NCBI RefSeq assembly: GCF_014648675.1
Contig: NZ_BMRO01000020.1
Coordinates: 13,914-77,913 of the forward strand
Length of the DNA stretch: 64,000 nt
Direction of reading: 5' to 3'
Source of the DNA: Actinomadura livida
Lineage (GTDB): Bacteria; Actinomycetota; Actinomycetes; Streptosporangiales; Streptosporangiaceae
The position numbers were made by a program, and so were the translations under genes. Shown here one piece after another: positions 8,465-17,894 of this stretch (position 1 is its first letter; each line of letters opens with the position of its first letter). The notes under the pieces are model-generated. The model did not search any database. It was not told where the DNA came from and saw only the letters and a list, made by a program, of their open reading frames with translations.

Positions 8465-9939
8465 CAGCGGTCGTACTCGCGGGTGACTTCCCCAGCACGG
8501 GCATCCTCCAGGCCACCCTGGCTTACCGGGTCGGCCTGGACGGGGGCGACGAGGCGTGCGCCGCCTTCATCGACCACGTGGCGTACGCCCTCGGTCAGCG
8601 CGGCGCCGTGCTGGTGGTCTACCCGTCGTGGAAGGGCGAGCGGGCCCGCAGGATGGTCCGGCTGGCCCGGTCCGCCCTGCTCACCGACCGCGTCGCCGGC
8701 GTGCCGCTCGACGTGCCGCCGCTCGCGCTGTCGCTGATCGCCGACCAGCTGGCCTTCGCGTCCGGCTACGCGCGGCCCGGGGTCCTCGCGAGCCTCGCCG
8801 GGCGGCTGTCCGAGAGCGTCTACGCCGGGGCCTGGGTGAACAGCGTCGCCCGTATGGAGCACATCAAGACCGGCCTCGGTGCGCACGTGTCGTCCTACCT
8901 CCCGGGCAACGCCTTCTCGGTGTCGGCGGGACCGCGGCCCGCGGTGCACCGCATCACCGCGTCGAAGCCCGTCCCGGAGCCGGCCGTGCGCCCGGCCGAT
9001 CCCGTGCTGATGCTGTTCGGGCACGAGAACGGCGACGTCGAGTGGCTGCAGCACAGGCTGCGGCCGGTGATCGGGGCCGTCTCGGTGACCGCGGTCGCCG
9101 CCCAGCCGATGAGCGCCCAGTACTGGGGCACCAGGAAGTATGCGGAGTTCGTCGCGTTCAGCGGGCACCCGCAGGCGCTGCAGAGCCTGCTCGCCGGTTC
9201 CCCCTACCGGCCCTGCGGCTGGTGCGGCGAGCCGACGGCGCTCCCCGAATGCCCGTTCTGCCTGATGGTCCAGCCGGGTCCCGAGGCGGCGCCCGCTCCA
9301 GGCCCGCCGGCGGGACCGAGCCGCCCGCCCGCCCCCCGGCCCGGACAAGCCGGGCCCGTCCAGGCGGAGCCCGCCCGGCCGCCGTCCGCCCAGCCGCCGC
9401 CGTCCGGGCCTGCGCACCAGGATCTCGAAGCCCCGCCGACGCGCCCGCAGCCGTCCCCGCCTGCCGGAGAGCGGAGTCCCCAGTGGCCACGCGCACTGGA
9501 CCGGCGCGATCCGCATGCGGCCACACCCGTCCAGGCCGAGGAGGAACTGGCCGCGCCGACGCGCAGGGAACCGGTCCTCGCGGCGCCCGTCGGGCCTCCC
9601 CACGGCGCTGAGGGCGACGGCTCCGGCCGGCGGGACGACCGGACGCGCGTGCAGAACCCGCCGAGCTCCTGGGGCAAGGCCGCCCCGCCCGATGCCCGCC
9701 CGGCCGATGCGGCGGTTCCGGCCGCCGAACCCGCCGATGCCCCCGAACCCGCCGATGCCGAGACTGACGCCGCGGAGCCGCCGCCGTCCGAGCCGCCGCC
9801 GTCCGAGGGCACGTCGTCCATCGGGCACATCCTCAACGGTGGCGCGGAGCCGCCGGCCGGACCTCCCAGGCGCACGGCGCCGGACGACGACTGGCCGCGC
9901 GCCGGCACCGTCGGCTTCCGCCCGCGCCAACCTCGCTGA
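8461..9939 (+). CDS. Uncharacterised first protein of the Tad operon, with a Cys4 knuckle
   Basis: A 492-residue soluble protein that I cannot place in a family. Residues 1-190 look globular. At about 250-270 the pair CGWC...CPFC forms a zinc-knuckle-like motif. Residues 275-492 are Pro/Ala/Glu-rich and probably disordered, with short PPPSEPPPSE repeats near the end. It has no signal peptide or membrane segment, so it is likely cytoplasmic. It stands 42 nt before cpaB, at the head of the structural pilus genes, which suggests a role in assembly or its regulation. Confidence 0.7.
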   Translation: MTAVVLAGDFPSTGILQATLAYRVGLDGGDEACAAFIDHVAYALGQRGAVLVVYPSWKGERARRMVRLARSALLTDRVAGVPLDVPPLALSLIADQLAFASGYARPGVLASLAGRLSESVYAGAWVNSVARMEHIKTGLGAHVSSYLPGNAFSVSAGPRPAVHRITASKPVPEPAVRPADPVLMLFGHENGDVEWLQHRLRPVIGAVSVTAVAAQPMSAQYWGTRKYAEFVAFSGHPQALQSLLAGSPYRPCGWCGEPTALPECPFCLMVQPGPEAAPAPGPPAGPSRPPAPRPGQAGPVQAEPARPPSAQPPPSGPAHQDLEAPPTRPQPSPPAGERSPQWPRALDRRDPHAATPVQAEEELAAPTRREPVLAAPVGPPHGAEGDGSGRRDDRTRVQNPPSSWGKAAPPDARPADAAVPAAEPADAPEPADAETDAAEPPPSEPPPSEGTSSIGHILNGGAEPPAGPPRRTAPDDDWPRAGTVGFRPRQPR

Positions 9940-9981
9940 AGCTCCCGACCCTCCGACCCCCCGACTGAGAAACGGAGTCCC

Positions 9982-10689
9982 ATGAACCCGCGCCAGCGAC
10001 GTGGAGTTCTGCTGATGATCCTGGCTGCGCTCGGCGCCGTTGCCGTCTTCGTCAGCATCATCGGATACGTCGGCTCCGTCCGGGCCGAGGTGGGCGTGAA
10101 GACCGACGTGCTCAAGCTCAACCGGCCGATCAAGGCGTTCACCCCGATCACCGCGGACGACCTCGAACGTATCCGGGTGCCGCAGAAGTGGTCCCCGGAC
10201 ACGATGGTGACCGACATCGCCCAGCTGGAGGGCAAGGTCGCCGCGGCCGACCTCCCGGCGGGCTCCCATCTCCAGACGGGCATGCTCGTCCCCGGCCCCT
10301 CCCTGGAGCCCGGCCAACGCGAGATCGCCATCATGGTCGACGCGGAGACGGGCGTGGCGGGCAAGGTCCACGAGGGCATGACCGTCGACATCTACGCCAC
10401 GTACCAGCGGCAGCAGGGCGAGCGGCAGCAGTCCTGCGCGGCGCGGATCGTCAGCGCGGCCCGGGTCATCCAGATCGGCCAGGAGACCGAGGTCAAGGAC
10501 GAGCGGAACTCCTCGGTGACCGAGTCGCAGGTGCCGATCACCTTCGCGCTCAACGCGGCGGACAGCCTGAAGCTCACCCGCGAGGAGAGCTTCGCCAACA
10601 AGATCAGGCTCGCGCTCATCGGCGGGTCGGGGGCGGGCGTCGACGGCGTCAAGCTCCCGCCCGTCTGCGAGACGGTCCCGGCGAGGTGA
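9982..10689 (+). CDS. cpaB: Flp pilus assembly protein CpaB/RcpC (SAF domain)
   Basis: A 235-residue protein with one N-terminal transmembrane helix (about 9-32) and a SAF domain just after it: LNRPIKAFTPITADDLERIRV and LPAGSHLQTGMLV. The later part matches the RcpC/CpaB domain (GQREIAIMVDAETGVAGKVHEGM, VDIYATY). In Gram-negatives CpaB works near the outer-membrane channel; in actinobacteria it is thought to act on the outer face of the membrane, perhaps binding cell wall glycan. It ends 7 nt before the ATG of the TadZ-TadE gene. Confidence 0.85.
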   Translation: MNPRQRRGVLLMILAALGAVAVFVSIIGYVGSVRAEVGVKTDVLKLNRPIKAFTPITADDLERIRVPQKWSPDTMVTDIAQLEGKVAAADLPAGSHLQTGMLVPGPSLEPGQREIAIMVDAETGVAGKVHEGMTVDIYATYQRQQGERQQSCAARIVSAARVIQIGQETEVKDERNSSVTESQVPITFALNAADSLKLTREESFANKIRLALIGGSGAGVDGVKLPPVCETVPAR

Positions 10690-10696
10690 TCCGGTG

Positions 10697-12274
10697 ATGA
10701 GCATCCAGATCCTGCTCGGCATCGAGGACCGCGACCTCGCCGCCTCGCTGACCGGCCAGTTCCGCGAACTGCCCGACATCAAGGTCGTCGCGGTGGAGAC
10801 GTCGTCCAACCATGTGGCGGGCACGGTCGCGACCCTGCCGCAGCTGGACGTGGTGCTCGTGCACCAGGCGCTCGGGCCGCTGCCCGCGCTCGACCTGATC
10901 CGCGAGCTGGTGGTCCGCCGCCCGCAGCTCGCCGTCATCCTGATCGCCGACGAGGCGACCGCGGAGACGCTGTCGGCGGCGATGGCGGCCGGCGCCCGCG
11001 GGGTCATCTCGAACGAGCCGACGCTGTCGGAGCTGCAGAACCGCGTCCAGCAGGCGTCGGAGTGGTCGCGGACCATGCGGCGCCACTTCACCTCCGTCGA
11101 GGCGCCGGGGCACCCGGGCCGGCTGGCCCGGCTGGTGACGCTGTGCGGCGCCAAGGGCGGCGTCGGCACCACCACGCTGGCGATCCACCTCGCGATCGCG
11201 GCGTCGTCCGCGGGCCGGACGGTCTGCCTGGTCGACATGGACCTGCAGAACGGCGACATCCCGGGCTACCTGGACGTCCAGCACCGGCACAGCATCGCCG
11301 ACCTCGCCGCGGCGGCCGGCGACCTGGACGGGGCCGTGGTCGCCGAGGCCCTGTTCGTGCACCCGTCGGGGCCGCACCTGCTGCTGGCGCCGGGGCAGGG
11401 CGAGGACGCGGAGGAGGTCTCGGCGCGGGCCGTCCGGCAGATCCTCACCGTCGTCCGGTCCCGGTACGACGTGGTGATCGTCGACGGCGGGACGCACATC
11501 GCCGACGCCAACGCGATGGCCGTGGAGCTGGCGGACGAGGCCGTCATCGTCACGACCCCGGACGTGCCGGCGCTGCGGTCCGCGCGGCGGCTGGCGCGTA
11601 TGTTCGCGCGGCTCGCGATCCGCCGGGAGGAGGACGTGAGCGTCCTGCTCACCCGGCAGGACCGGCGCAACGAGATCCAGCCCGACCTGGCGCGCAAGAT
11701 GGTCGGCTCCCCGCTGCGCGGCGTCACGGTGCCGGCGGTGTTCCGGGCGCTGGAGGAGGCCGCGAACACCGGCTCCCCGGGGGCGGTGAAGAACGCCGAC
11801 TTCCGCAAGGCGGTCGGCCGGGCCGCCGCCGACCTCGGCCTGCTCGGCGCCGCGCCGGAGCAGGAGACCGTCCCGCCGTCCCGGCGGAAGCAGGGCGATG
11901 CGGGCGCGGTGGCGGTGGAGTTCGCCGGGATCCTCCCGCTCATCGTGCTCGTCTTCCTCCTGGTGTGGCAGGTCGTCCTGATCGGGCTGACCTCCACCTA
12001 CTCCAGCCACGCGGCGAACGAGGCGGCCCGCGCGGTGGCGGTGCTCGGCTACGACAAGGGCAACACCGAGCAGGCCAGGGCCAACCGCGAGGAGGTCCGG
12101 CGCCGCGCGGTCGAACGCGTCAAGGGCGACTGGAAGGACCGCGAGCACCTCACCATCAACGTCGTGGACGGCTACGCCGTCGTCACGATCGACACCCCGA
12201 TCCTCATCCCGGGGCTGCGCAGCTCTTGGGGGATCGAGACCCGGACGAAGATCGTCGACGAGGGGGAGGGGTGA
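10697..12274 (+). CDS. tadZ: TadZ/CpaE ATPase fused to a TadE-type pseudopilin
   Basis: A 525-residue fusion. Residues 1-125 are a receiver-like domain typical of CpaE. Residues 145-395 form a MinD/ParA-type ATPase with the deviant Walker A AKGGVGTTT and DMDLQNGD. From about 398 the sequence becomes a TadE pseudopilin: a prepilin site DAG/AVAVEF (G403, with Glu at +5), a transmembrane helix (409-430) and about 95 exported residues. TadZ and TadE are normally separate proteins. Cleavage after G403 by the prepilin peptidase would release two proteins. ATG 10697 is preferred over the adjacent GTG 10694. It overlaps or abuts the next tadE. Confidence 0.85.
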   Translation: MSIQILLGIEDRDLAASLTGQFRELPDIKVVAVETSSNHVAGTVATLPQLDVVLVHQALGPLPALDLIRELVVRRPQLAVILIADEATAETLSAAMAAGARGVISNEPTLSELQNRVQQASEWSRTMRRHFTSVEAPGHPGRLARLVTLCGAKGGVGTTTLAIHLAIAASSAGRTVCLVDMDLQNGDIPGYLDVQHRHSIADLAAAAGDLDGAVVAEALFVHPSGPHLLLAPGQGEDAEEVSARAVRQILTVVRSRYDVVIVDGGTHIADANAMAVELADEAVIVTTPDVPALRSARRLARMFARLAIRREEDVSVLLTRQDRRNEIQPDLARKMVGSPLRGVTVPAVFRALEEAANTGSPGAVKNADFRKAVGRAAADLGLLGAAPEQETVPPSRRKQGDAGAVAVEFAGILPLIVLVFLLVWQVVLIGLTSTYSSHAANEAARAVAVLGYDKGNTEQARANREEVRRRAVERVKGDWKDREHLTINVVDGYAVVTIDTPILIPGLRSSWGIETRTKIVDEGEG

Positions 12275-12279
12275 GGGGC

Positions 12280-12660
12280 ATGGCGGCGCGCCGGTCCCGG
12301 CGCCGGGGCGACAGGGGTGCCGTGGCATTGGAGTTCGCGGGCTCGGTGCCCATCGCGTTCTTCGTGATCTTCCTCTCCTTCCAGGCGTACATCTCGTTCA
12401 CGACGGTGTCCCGCGTGGAGAACATCGCCCGGACCGGGGCACGGGAGGCCAGTCAGCGCTACGACCCGCGGCTGTGCGTCGAGTACGCGAGGAGCGTCCG
12501 GCCCGCGTGGCTGAACGACTACAGGATCGAGGGCGGAGCCACCACGGTGGACGGCGAGGACGCCGTCTACTGCCGGGTGGAGGCGAAGCTGCCGATCATC
12601 TTCAAGGGCGTGCCCTTGGACTACACCGTGAAGCGCACCGTCACCATGCCGCTGGGGTGA
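12280..12660 (+). CDS. tadE: TadE-family pseudopilin
   Basis: A 126-residue minor pilin-like protein. A basic leader ends in DRG/AVALEF (G13, Glu at +5), then one transmembrane helix and an exported domain with two cysteines (DPRLCVEY and VYCRVE) that could form a disulphide. The ATG at 12280 follows a GGAGGGG Shine-Dalgarno. A GTG at 12271 that overlaps the previous stop as GTGA is an alternative start. It would be processed by the peptidase encoded at 34451. Confidence 0.85.
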   Translation: MAARRSRRRGDRGAVALEFAGSVPIAFFVIFLSFQAYISFTTVSRVENIARTGAREASQRYDPRLCVEYARSVRPAWLNDYRIEGGATTVDGEDAVYCRVEAKLPIIFKGVPLDYTVKRTVTMPLG

Positions 12661-12663
12661 GCG

Positions 12664-14028
12664 ATGGCACTCAAGGATCGCCTCGAAGACGACCGGTCGG
12701 CCGGCGACCGGACCAGCAAGAGCACCGTCCAGCATTGGCGGCAGCGGCTGCTGGAGGAGATCAACCTCGACGAGCTGGCGCGGCTGACGATGACGCAGCG
12801 GCGGGCCCGGCTGGAGAAGGTCGTCGGGCTGCTGGTGACGCGGGAGGGCCCCGTCCTCGCCGCCGGGGAGCGCGCCAACCTGATCCGCCGGGTGGTGGAC
12901 GAGGCGCTCGGCCTCGGCGTGCTGGAACCGCTGCTCGCCGACCCGAGCGTCACCGAGATCATGGTGAACGGTCCCGACTCGATCTTCGTGGAGCGGGCCG
13001 GGCGGGTGTACCGGCTGGACAACGGGTTCGCCAGCGAGGAGCAGCTCTACCAGACCATCGACCGGATCGTCGCGCAGGTCAACCGGCGCGTGGACGAGTC
13101 GAGCCCGATGGTGGACGCGCGCCTGCCCACCGGCGAGCGGGTCAACGTGATCGTGCCGCCGCTGTCGCTGGTCGGGCCGATCCTGACGATCCGGCGTTTC
13201 CCCCGGTCGTACTCCGTCGAGGAACTCGTCGGCATGGGGTCGATGGACCCTGCCACCGGCATGCTGCTGGCCGCGTTCGTCCGGGCCCGCTTGAATCTGG
13301 TCATCTCGGGCGGTACCGGCACGGGGAAGACGACGATGCTGAACGCGCTGTCGGCGTTCGTCCCGGAGCACGAGCGCATCATCACGATCGAGGACTCCGC
13401 CGAGCTCCAGCTGAGACAGGAACATGTCATCCCGCTGGAGTCGCGTCCGGCCAACATCGAGGGCAAGGGCGCGATCACGATCCGCGACCTGGTCCGCAAC
13501 GCGCTGCGCATGCGCCCGGACCGGATCATCGTCGGTGAGGTACGCGGCGGCGAGACGCTCGACATGCTCCAGGCGATGAACACCGGCCATGACGGTTCGC
13601 TGGTGACGGTGCACGCCAATTCGACCGAGGACACCGTGCACCGCCTCCAGACGCTGGCCAGCATGAGCGACGTCAAGCTGCCGTTCGAGGCGATCCGCGA
13701 CCAGATCGCCAGCGCCGTCGACGCGGTCGTCCAGCTGAGCCGCGGCCCGGACGGGTCCCGCCGGATCACCGAGGTGGCGGTGGTGGACCCGGCCCGGCGC
13801 GACGCGTCCGCGCTCCGGCCCGCCGTGCGGTTCGAGTTCGATCCGATCGGCCCGGACCGCGAGGTCCGCGGCGCGTTCCGGCCGATGCAGCTGCCGGAGG
13901 CGCTGCTCACCCGGCTGTTCCACGCGGGCGAGACCGTCCCGCCGGTGTTCTCCACCGGCGCCCGCGGACCCGGCGGCCCCCCGGTGGGCGGCGGGACGAA
14001 CGGCCACGGACCGCAGGGGGGCCGATGA
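12664..14028 (+). CDS. tadA: Tad secretion ATPase TadA/CpaF
   Basis: A 454-residue hexameric secretion ATPase of the GspE/VirB11 class. It shows Walker A GGTGTGKTT (K222), an Asp box ITIEDSAEL, Walker B RPDRIIVGEVRGGE and the His box TGHDGSLVTVHAN. The N-terminal domain carries VTEIMVNGPDSIFVE, typical of CpaF. It powers pilus extension from the cytoplasmic face with TadB and TadC. It starts 3 nt after tadE, and length is normal for the family. Confidence 0.93.
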   Translation: MALKDRLEDDRSAGDRTSKSTVQHWRQRLLEEINLDELARLTMTQRRARLEKVVGLLVTREGPVLAAGERANLIRRVVDEALGLGVLEPLLADPSVTEIMVNGPDSIFVERAGRVYRLDNGFASEEQLYQTIDRIVAQVNRRVDESSPMVDARLPTGERVNVIVPPLSLVGPILTIRRFPRSYSVEELVGMGSMDPATGMLLAAFVRARLNLVISGGTGTGKTTMLNALSAFVPEHERIITIEDSAELQLRQEHVIPLESRPANIEGKGAITIRDLVRNALRMRPDRIIVGEVRGGETLDMLQAMNTGHDGSLVTVHANSTEDTVHRLQTLASMSDVKLPFEAIRDQIASAVDAVVQLSRGPDGSRRITEVAVVDPARRDASALRPAVRFEFDPIGPDREVRGAFRPMQLPEALLTRLFHAGETVPPVFSTGARGPGGPPVGGGTNGHGPQGGR

Positions 14029-14053
14029 ACCGCACCGGTGAGGAGATGAGGGG

Positions 14054-14992
14054 GTGTCCGCCGTGAGCCTGCCACTGCCGGTGATCCTGCTGATCCTGGT
14101 GGCGACCCTGGCGCTGGCCGTCTGGGGCGTCGGCGACCTGGTGACCGGCTGGGCGCAGCGCAACCGCCTGGTCGCCCGCTCCGCGCTGGTCTCCGACCAG
14201 GAGATGACCGGCCTGATGTGGCGCTTGGACGTCGCGATCCGCCGCACCTCCGCGGGCAGGACGCTCGCCCGGCGGCTCGCGGCGTCGGGGATGCGGATCC
14301 GGGTGTCGACGTTCCTCGCGATGATGACGGTGACCGCCGTCGTGGCGATCTTCCTGATCGGGCGGTGGATGGCCCCCGTCTTCGGGATCGCCGCCGCGGT
14401 CGGAGTCGGCTTCGCGTTCCTGCACTACGTCCGGCGCAGGGAGGAGCGGCGCCGGGAGGAGTTCATCGCCCAGCTGCCCGAACTCGCCCGTGTCCTGTCC
14501 AACGCCACCCATGCCGGCCTCGTCATGCGCACCGCCATCGAGATCGCGGCGGACGAGCTGGCGGACCCGGCCGGGGAGGAACTGCGCCGCACCGCGGACG
14601 CGCTGCGCCTCGGCCAGCCGGTGGACGACGCGCTCCGCGACCTCGGCGAGCGGCTGCCGTCCCGGGAGCTGGGCGTGCTGATCAGCACGCTGGTGGTCTC
14701 CGCGAGGGCGGGCGGCTCGCTGGTCACCGCGCTGCGCACGATCGCGACGACGCTGGAGGAGCGCAAGGAGATCCGCCGCGAGGTCAAGACGATCATGGGC
14801 GAGGCCGTCGTCACCAACTGGGCGATCGGCCTGCTCGGCATCGCGGGGCTGGCGATGGTCAACGTGATCATGCCGGGCGCGCTGCGCGTGATGAGCGGCA
14901 AGCCGGCGGGCCAGCTCATCCTCGCCGTCGCCGGGGGCCTGTTCATCGCCAGCCTGTTGATCATCCGCAGGATGACCCGGATCGACGTGTGA
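14054..14992 (+). CDS. tadB: Tad platform protein TadB
   Basis: A 312-residue inner membrane protein with an N-terminal helix (about 7-28), two helices near 95-125 and two at the C-terminus (about 255-305). The T2SF domain lies between (ARVLSNATHAGLVMRTAIEIA, and LVVSARAGGSLVTALRTIA). It forms the membrane platform with TadC on which the ATPase acts. The GTG start at 14054 follows an AGGAGATGAG Shine-Dalgarno. Confidence 0.9.
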   Translation: MSAVSLPLPVILLILVATLALAVWGVGDLVTGWAQRNRLVARSALVSDQEMTGLMWRLDVAIRRTSAGRTLARRLAASGMRIRVSTFLAMMTVTAVVAIFLIGRWMAPVFGIAAAVGVGFAFLHYVRRREERRREEFIAQLPELARVLSNATHAGLVMRTAIEIAADELADPAGEELRRTADALRLGQPVDDALRDLGERLPSRELGVLISTLVVSARAGGSLVTALRTIATTLEERKEIRREVKTIMGEAVVTNWAIGLLGIAGLAMVNVIMPGALRVMSGKPAGQLILAVAGGLFIASLLIIRRMTRIDV

Positions 14993-14993
14993 G

Positions 14994-15890
14994 GTGAGCG
15001 TGGTCGTCTACGCCATGGGAGCCGGTGGGGCCCTGTGCGTTCTCCTGGGCGTCGTCGGGCTGGCCCAGCTCACCGCCGGGGAGCGGGTCGCCACCTCCGC
15101 GGTGCCGCTGGCCAAGAAGCCGGAAAAGGAGGAGAAGTTCGTCCTGGACGCCATCGCCGACCTCCTGGGCAGCCCGTTCGCCCGGATGGCGATGGAGCTT
15201 CTCGGCCCGTGGCGGACGAAGATCCGCAAGCGGATCGACGCGGCGGGCCGTCCCGGCGGGATGACGGTGGAGACCTACGCCCGCCGGACCGCGGGCTACA
15301 CGGTGCTGTTCGGGTTGCTCGCCCTGGGGCTCATCGCCAACGGCCAGGCCCTGTACGGGATCCTCACCCTCCTCGGCTCCCTGCAGACCGAGCTGATCCT
15401 CTACAGCAAGCGGGTGGCCCGGCAGGAGGCCATCCAGCGGTCGATGCCGGATTTCCTGGACGTGCTGGCGGTGACGGTCAGCGCCGGGCTGAGCTTCCGC
15501 CTGGCGCTGGCGCGCGTCGCCGAGAGCATGCCGGGCCCGCTGGCGGAGGAGTTCATGGTGGCGCTGCGGCAGATGGAACTCGGCACACCGCGGCGGGAGG
15601 CGTTCGAGGATCTGCGCGACCGCAACAGCTCCGAGGCGGTGAACCTGTTCGTCACGGCGATCCTGCAGGCGGAGGAACTCGGCGCGCCGCTCGGGACGGC
15701 GCTGGTCGACATCGGCGGCGACATGCGGCGCGAGGCCGCCCAGTGGGCCAAGCGCAAGGCGCAGCGGACGACGCCGAAGATCACCGCGATCACGATGTCG
15801 ATGACGCTCCCGGCGCTGATGCTGGTCGTGCTCGGCGCCCTTTTCATCGGGTCGGACCTGGGTGGTGCCGGTGGAATCCTCGGCGGGTAA
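14994..15890 (+). CDS. tadC: Tad platform protein TadC
   Basis: A 298-residue partner of TadB, with helices near 5-25, 100-130 and 270-290. The T2SF core reads PDFLDVLAVTVSAGLSFRLALARVAE and AILQAEELGAPLGTALVDIGGDMRREA. Its GTG start follows the tadB stop by 1 nt. Its 3' end overlaps the kinase gene by 29 bp, so the two-component pair is transcribed with the pilus platform. Confidence 0.9.
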   Translation: MSVVVYAMGAGGALCVLLGVVGLAQLTAGERVATSAVPLAKKPEKEEKFVLDAIADLLGSPFARMAMELLGPWRTKIRKRIDAAGRPGGMTVETYARRTAGYTVLFGLLALGLIANGQALYGILTLLGSLQTELILYSKRVARQEAIQRSMPDFLDVLAVTVSAGLSFRLALARVAESMPGPLAEEFMVALRQMELGTPRREAFEDLRDRNSSEAVNLFVTAILQAEELGAPLGTALVDIGGDMRREAAQWAKRKAQRTTPKITAITMSMTLPALMLVVLGALFIGSDLGGAGGILGG

Positions 15891-17079
15891 GGGCGCGGCG
15901 GTCTTCCCGGAGCGCGTCGGGGCGGCCTTCCGGATGCTCATGGAGATCCGGATGCTGATCACGGCGCTCAGCATGCTGCTGCTGCCGCGCGAGCACCTGA
16001 CGGCCGGCGTGTTCGCGCTCATGTTCTCGATGGTGCTGCTGTCCTGGGGAACGGCGCGGAAATGGCGGGTCGTGGCTCCGCGCGTCGCCGCCCACCCGTC
16101 CCTCTACACGCTCGACATGTTCCTATCCTTCGCGGTGCTGAGCGTGGGCGGCATCGCGGGCCCGTACTTCCTGTCCACCGTCGCGACCGCCACCATCGCC
16201 GGGCTCCTCTACCGGTGGCAGGGGATGCTGGCCGTGGCGGGCCTGCAGATTCTCGTCTACTACCTCACCTACGCGCTGTCCGCGCCCCGGGCGGGAGAGA
16301 TCACCTTCCAGGTGCTGCTGGGCCAGCCGCTCTACTACCCGCTCGCGGGATTCGCGGGGGTCGCGCTGCGCCGTCTGCTGGACGACTACGCGGCCAAGGA
16401 GGCGGCGCTCCGCCAGGCGCAGGTCCTCGCGGCGGCGGCGCAGGAGAGGGCCCGGCTCGCCCGGGAGATGCACGACTCGCTGGCGAAGACGCTCCGGGGG
16501 ATCGCGCTCGCGGCGTCCGCGCTGCCGCTGTGGGCGTCCCGGGACGCGAAGCGCGCCGCGCTGGAGGCGGAGCAGATCGCGATCGCCGCGGCGGTCGCCT
16601 CCCACGAGGCGCGCGACCTGCTCACGGAGCTGCGGGACGACGCCGTCACGCGCTCTCTGCACGAGGCCCTGCGGGAGGTCGCGGACCGATGGGCGGAGGG
16701 GACCGGGATCGCCGTGACCTGCGACCTCGACGCCCGGGTCGAGCCGGAGCTGCGGATGCGCCACGAGGCGGTGGCGATCCTCCGCGAGGTCCTGACCAAC
16801 GTCGAGCGGCACGCCAAGGCGAATGCGGTGAAGGTGAGGCTCGTGAAGGAAGAGAACGACCTGGTACTGACCATCGCCGACGACGGCGGGGGCTTCCGGC
16901 CCCGGCAGCTGACGGACCTGGCGCGGGAGGGGCACTACGGTCTGATCGGCCTGCACGAACGCGCCCAGCGCGTGGGCGGCACGGTGACGATCTCGTCCCG
17001 GCCGGGGGACGGCACCACGGTCTCCGTCCGGCTCCCCGCGGACGTGTCCGGCGACGTACCGCTCGCGGAGGTGAGCTGA
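15862..17079 (+). CDS. Sensor histidine kinase of the Tad locus (NarX/DesK type)
   Basis: A 405-residue kinase. Residues 30-170 carry five to six membrane helices and no large exported domain, so it may sense something in or at the membrane. The HisKA_3 motif LAREMHDSLAKT holds the phospho-accepting H204. The HATPase part has LREVLTNVERHAKA, DDGGGF and GHYGLIGLHERA. It overlaps tadC and sits 1 nt before its response regulator. Control of pilus genes is inferred from this coupling. Confidence 0.9.
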   Translation: MVPVESSAGKGAAVFPERVGAAFRMLMEIRMLITALSMLLLPREHLTAGVFALMFSMVLLSWGTARKWRVVAPRVAAHPSLYTLDMFLSFAVLSVGGIAGPYFLSTVATATIAGLLYRWQGMLAVAGLQILVYYLTYALSAPRAGEITFQVLLGQPLYYPLAGFAGVALRRLLDDYAAKEAALRQAQVLAAAAQERARLAREMHDSLAKTLRGIALAASALPLWASRDAKRAALEAEQIAIAAAVASHEARDLLTELRDDAVTRSLHEALREVADRWAEGTGIAVTCDLDARVEPELRMRHEAVAILREVLTNVERHAKANAVKVRLVKEENDLVLTIADDGGGFRPRQLTDLAREGHYGLIGLHERAQRVGGTVTISSRPGDGTTVSVRLPADVSGDVPLAEVS

Positions 17080-17080
17080 C

Positions 17081-17857
17081 ATGGTCGCACCGCGCGTGGT
17101 GGTGGTCGACGACAACGTCGTGGTCCGCTCGGGTCTGGTCTCGCTGGTGGAGGCGTCCGGCGCCGAGGTCGTCGGCGAGGCGGGCGACGGGCGCACGGCC
17201 ATCGAACTCGTCGACCGGCTGAATCCGGACCTGGTCCTGCTGGACGTGCAGATGCCCCTGCTGGACGGGGTGGCCGCGGCGGAGGTGCTCAGCGCCAAGA
17301 CGCGGGTCATCATGCTCACCTACACCGACGACCCGAAGGTGGTCAGGGCGGCCATCGGGAAGGGTGCCGTCGGTTACCTGGTCCACGGTACGTTCACGCC
17401 GGAGGAACTGACGGCCGCGGTCCACGGCGTGGTGGACGGCTCGAACCCGCTTTCCCCGGCCGCGGTCTCGGCGCTGGTCGGCGCGGTCCGCGGCGACTCG
17501 CAGAGCGCCCGTGATCCGGAGGGGGCCCGCGATCCCCGGGAGCCCCGCGAATCTCGGAGCGCGCCGGAATCTGGCGGTGACGACGGCCCCCGGGCGGTCC
17601 GGGAGAAGCCGGCCGGGCGCGACCGGTACGTCCCGGCGACGAGGAGGGACGGCGATTTCGGGCTGTCCGCACGCGAGGCCGATGTCATGGCTCTCATCGC
17701 GCGAGGACGTTCCAACGGCCAGATCGCCCAGCAGTTGTTCCTTGCCGAGAAGACCGTCAAGAACCATGTGAACCGCATTTATGCCAAGCTCGGCGTCACC
17801 TCGCGGGCCGCGGCGATCGCCCAATGGATAGGAACGTCGGAGGAGGGCGACGGATGA
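17081..17857 (+). CDS. LuxR/NarL-family response regulator of the Tad locus
   Basis: A 258-residue regulator with a receiver domain (DD near residues 10-11, phospho-acceptor D55 in LLDVQMP, Thr near 80, Lys near 105). The C-terminal NarL-type HTH is at about 190-250 (LSAREADVMALIARGRSNGQIAQ, LAEKTVKNHVNRIYAKL). Between them is an unusually long charged linker (about 145-190, repeated REPRESR-like). It ends the pilus operon and faces the Flp promoter. It is the best candidate to bind the GGGYCC-N2-GGRCCC boxes, which is inference. Confidence 0.9.
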   Translation: MVAPRVVVVDDNVVVRSGLVSLVEASGAEVVGEAGDGRTAIELVDRLNPDLVLLDVQMPLLDGVAAAEVLSAKTRVIMLTYTDDPKVVRAAIGKGAVGYLVHGTFTPEELTAAVHGVVDGSNPLSPAAVSALVGAVRGDSQSARDPEGARDPREPRESRSAPESGGDDGPRAVREKPAGRDRYVPATRRDGDFGLSAREADVMALIARGRSNGQIAQQLFLAEKTVKNHVNRIYAKLGVTSRAAAIAQWIGTSEEGDG

Positions 17858-17894
17858 TGCGGGCCTCCCCGTGCTCCGGCGGCACGGCCGAAAT

